DNA of 55,605 nt from positions 1 to 55,605 of the forward strand of contig JAHHIL010000035.1 of assembly GCA_019358975.1 (NCBI GenBank). Direction: 5' to 3'. How positions within the stretch are numbered: position 1 is the first letter of the stretch; each line of letters starts with the position of its first letter. Made by a program: the position numbers and the translations under genes. The stretch comes from Trichocoleus desertorum ATA4-8-CV12. GTDB taxonomy: Bacteria > Cyanobacteriota > Cyanobacteriia > FACHB-46. The notes under the pieces were generated by a model. It saw only the letters and a program-made list of their open reading frames with translations, was not told the DNA's origin and did not search any database. Of this stretch, positions 51,987 to 55,605 are shown in pieces.

Positions 51987-53228
51987 CTAAGACAGTTTGG
52001 ACTGAGTACGGCGACGGCGGAGAAACGCGGCGACAGGAATCGCTCCTAGCGCTAAAGCCACACCAGGTTCGGGGACTTCTGTGGTGTCCTTTGGATCACC
52101 AGCAACCCGATTCCTCACTTGCACCCCAGTCCCAGGAAAATCGCTGAAAACACCATCTACCCCCAGCGCGAAGAACTGCTCGTATTCACGTTCAGGATTG
52201 CCGCTGTAATCTTGGGCCAAGAAGATGTTTTCGTTGCGGAACGTGTAGGGATGCACCAACAGACCAGCTGCATGAGCATCAGCCACTAAAGTAGTAGGCG
52301 ATCGCAAGAATCGATCGGCATCGGTGATGACTCCATCCCCATCCAAGTCATCTGGCTTGCCGTCTTGGTTTTGGTCAACGGTGGTCGCAGGCACAATCAA
52401 GCGCTTAGAAGGGCCAATGCCGTTGGCGTAGGAGGTGATCGCAGCCAAAGCATTGGATTGGGTCAAATCGCCATAGGTGCGGGTATCTCCGCTCAACACA
52501 AAGTCGTAGGGTTGGTCAGTCGCACCCCCAAATAGCTGCACCAAAGGCACATCCGTCAGTTGATTGAGTTGCTGGAGGTTGCCCACTTCAAAAGACTGAA
52601 TAAATACCGGAGCATTGAGGCCGATATAACCATTCTGGTTGAGAGTTTCGACCAAAGGTTCTTCAAGTGACAGACCAATCGAGTCAAAGTAGCTAGGGTG
52701 CTTGGTTTCGGGATAAATGCCAATGGTGCGGCCTAGTTCAGCACTCTTGCGCTGCGCTAAGTCAATCACCTCTTGCAGCGTCGGAATTTCAAATTGACCA
52801 TTAAAAGCCGTATTTCCGGGACGTACGTCAGGAATCCGCTCCTTGGCCCGCAGCGTCTTCAGTTCGGCTAAAGTAAAGTCTTCGGTGAACCATCCGGTGA
52901 AGGTCGTACCATCGATGACTTTGGTGGTTTTTCGGGCAGCAAATTCGGACCGCTCAGCTACATCCGTGGTGCCAGAAATCTCGTTTTCGTGACGCGCCAC
53001 CAACACCCCATCTTTGGTTGCAACCAAGTCAGGCTCAATATAATCGGCTCCCTGCGCGATCGCCAACTCATAAGCCGCTAAGGTATGCTCTGGCCGCAGA
53101 CCACTCGCACCTCGATGCCCAATCACAATGGGAGGTTGACCTGTTAAAGTAGCAGCTTTCACTTCATTAATGGGAAACACCGCTAATACGGCACTTGCTA
53201 GCAATCCTAACTTGAACAGATGAAACAT
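51987..53228 (-). CDS. Glycerophosphodiester phosphodiesterase with PEP-CTERM signal
   Basis: A 413-residue exported GDPD. The signal peptide (MFHLFKLGLLASAVLAVFP, cut near VKA) precedes the TIM-barrel active-site HRGASGLRPEHT (near 37) and EPDLVATKDGVLVARHE (near 63-79), giving the His/His/Glu set. The C-terminus has VPEPG, a hydrophobic segment and RRRR, a PEP-CTERM sorting tail. It hydrolyses glycerophosphodiesters to glycerol 3-phosphate outside the cytoplasm. A DLDGDG-like acidic loop at about 300 may bind calcium. ATG 53228 follows GAGGAG, which favours it over the ATG at 53243. Confidence 0.9.
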   Translation of the reverse strand: MFHLFKLGLLASAVLAVFPINEVKAATLTGQPPIVIGHRGASGLRPEHTLAAYELAIAQGADYIEPDLVATKDGVLVARHENEISGTTDVAERSEFAARKTTKVIDGTTFTGWFTEDFTLAELKTLRAKERIPDVRPGNTAFNGQFEIPTLQEVIDLAQRKSAELGRTIGIYPETKHPSYFDSIGLSLEEPLVETLNQNGYIGLNAPVFIQSFEVGNLQQLNQLTDVPLVQLFGGATDQPYDFVLSGDTRTYGDLTQSNALAAITSYANGIGPSKRLIVPATTVDQNQDGKPDDLDGDGVITDADRFLRSPTTLVADAHAAGLLVHPYTFRNENIFLAQDYSGNPEREYEQFFALGVDGVFSDFPGTGVQVRNRVAGDPKDTTEVPEPGVALALGAIPVAAFLRRRRTQSKLS

Positions 53229-53395
53229 ATCATCACTCCTCATACAAGCGTATCAATGGCCCTCCAGTGAAAATACGTGGTTGAGATTAAGCTTGAGTCC
53301 AGCTTTGAGTTAATAGCAGTTTAGGAGTGGGTTAAACCGCGATCGCTTTTGGTCTTCTTTCGTCGTCACACAGAGGAGCGAGAGCGTTAAACTAG

Positions 53396-55605
<2,210 letters not shown>

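Overview
The window is chromosomal DNA from a cyanobacterium. The HIP1 palindrome GCGATCGC recurs throughout, on both strands and inside genes. The gene set fits: crtP-crtB carotenoid genes, ycf51, an RRM-type rbp gene followed by rpsU, a DnaK plus zinc-finger-less DnaJ pair, SLH-domain envelope proteins, a PEP-CTERM protein and many families typical of filamentous or Leptolyngbya-like cyanobacteria. The genus cannot be fixed from sequence reading alone. No rRNA, tRNA, CRISPR array or prophage was recognised.

Layout. 1-2.4 kb: the 3' end of an IS200-type transposase, an SLH protein, a purine-rich repeat tract, a dispersed hairpin repeat and a DCC thiol-redox protein. 2.6-7.6 kb: a class I amidotransferase-like hydrolase, rbp-rpsU, a GH57 glycosidase and DAHP synthase, the entry enzyme of aromatic amino acid synthesis. 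DAHP synthase is preceded by a leader of about 460 nt that appears to encode two tandem aromatic-rich leader peptides, each followed by an intrinsic terminator. 7.6-13.5 kb: an HD phosphohydrolase, an SDR, a GNAT, an alpha/beta hydrolase and a second, Asp-rich SLH protein. 13.5-17.5 kb: an EAL protein and the crtP-crtB operon. 17.5-21.7 kb: an AT-rich accessory patch with a NACHT NTPase, its downstream partner, a small membrane protein and an HNH endonuclease with a small co-encoded partner. This is a plausible defence locus.

21.9-31.5 kb: dnaK-dnaJ, a PAS protein and a PAS-PAS-GGDEF-EAL protein (cyclic-di-GMP turnover), sufU, ycf51, and a polyol-dehydrogenase-like gene coupled to an aminotransferase. 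31.6-35.7 kb: two envelope-type proteins, a gene-free stretch with an sRNA candidate, a small membrane protein with a NIL-ferredoxin, and a decayed TnpB. 35.7-44.3 kb: a DUF2079 membrane protein, a GT4 glycosyltransferase, a very large CNB-AAA-AAA-polyferredoxin fusion, RNase III and a cysteine desulfurase. 44.3-45 kb: a REP-associated tyrosine transposase with its inverted REP repeats. 45-55.6 kb: MarC, SemiSWEET, a site-2 protease with CBS domains, a cupin, the TldD-TldE protease pair, a PEP-CTERM phosphodiesterase and ligA. The last codons of ligA are supplied by the end of an adjoining IS605/IS1341-type element.

The most notable signal is the DAHP synthase leader. Its second half has every part of a classical ribosome-mediated attenuator: an aromatic codon run, a leader stop codon overlapping an antiterminator arm, and a terminator with a U-tract. 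The enzyme itself has no recognisable regulatory domain, so transcript attenuation could be a main control point.
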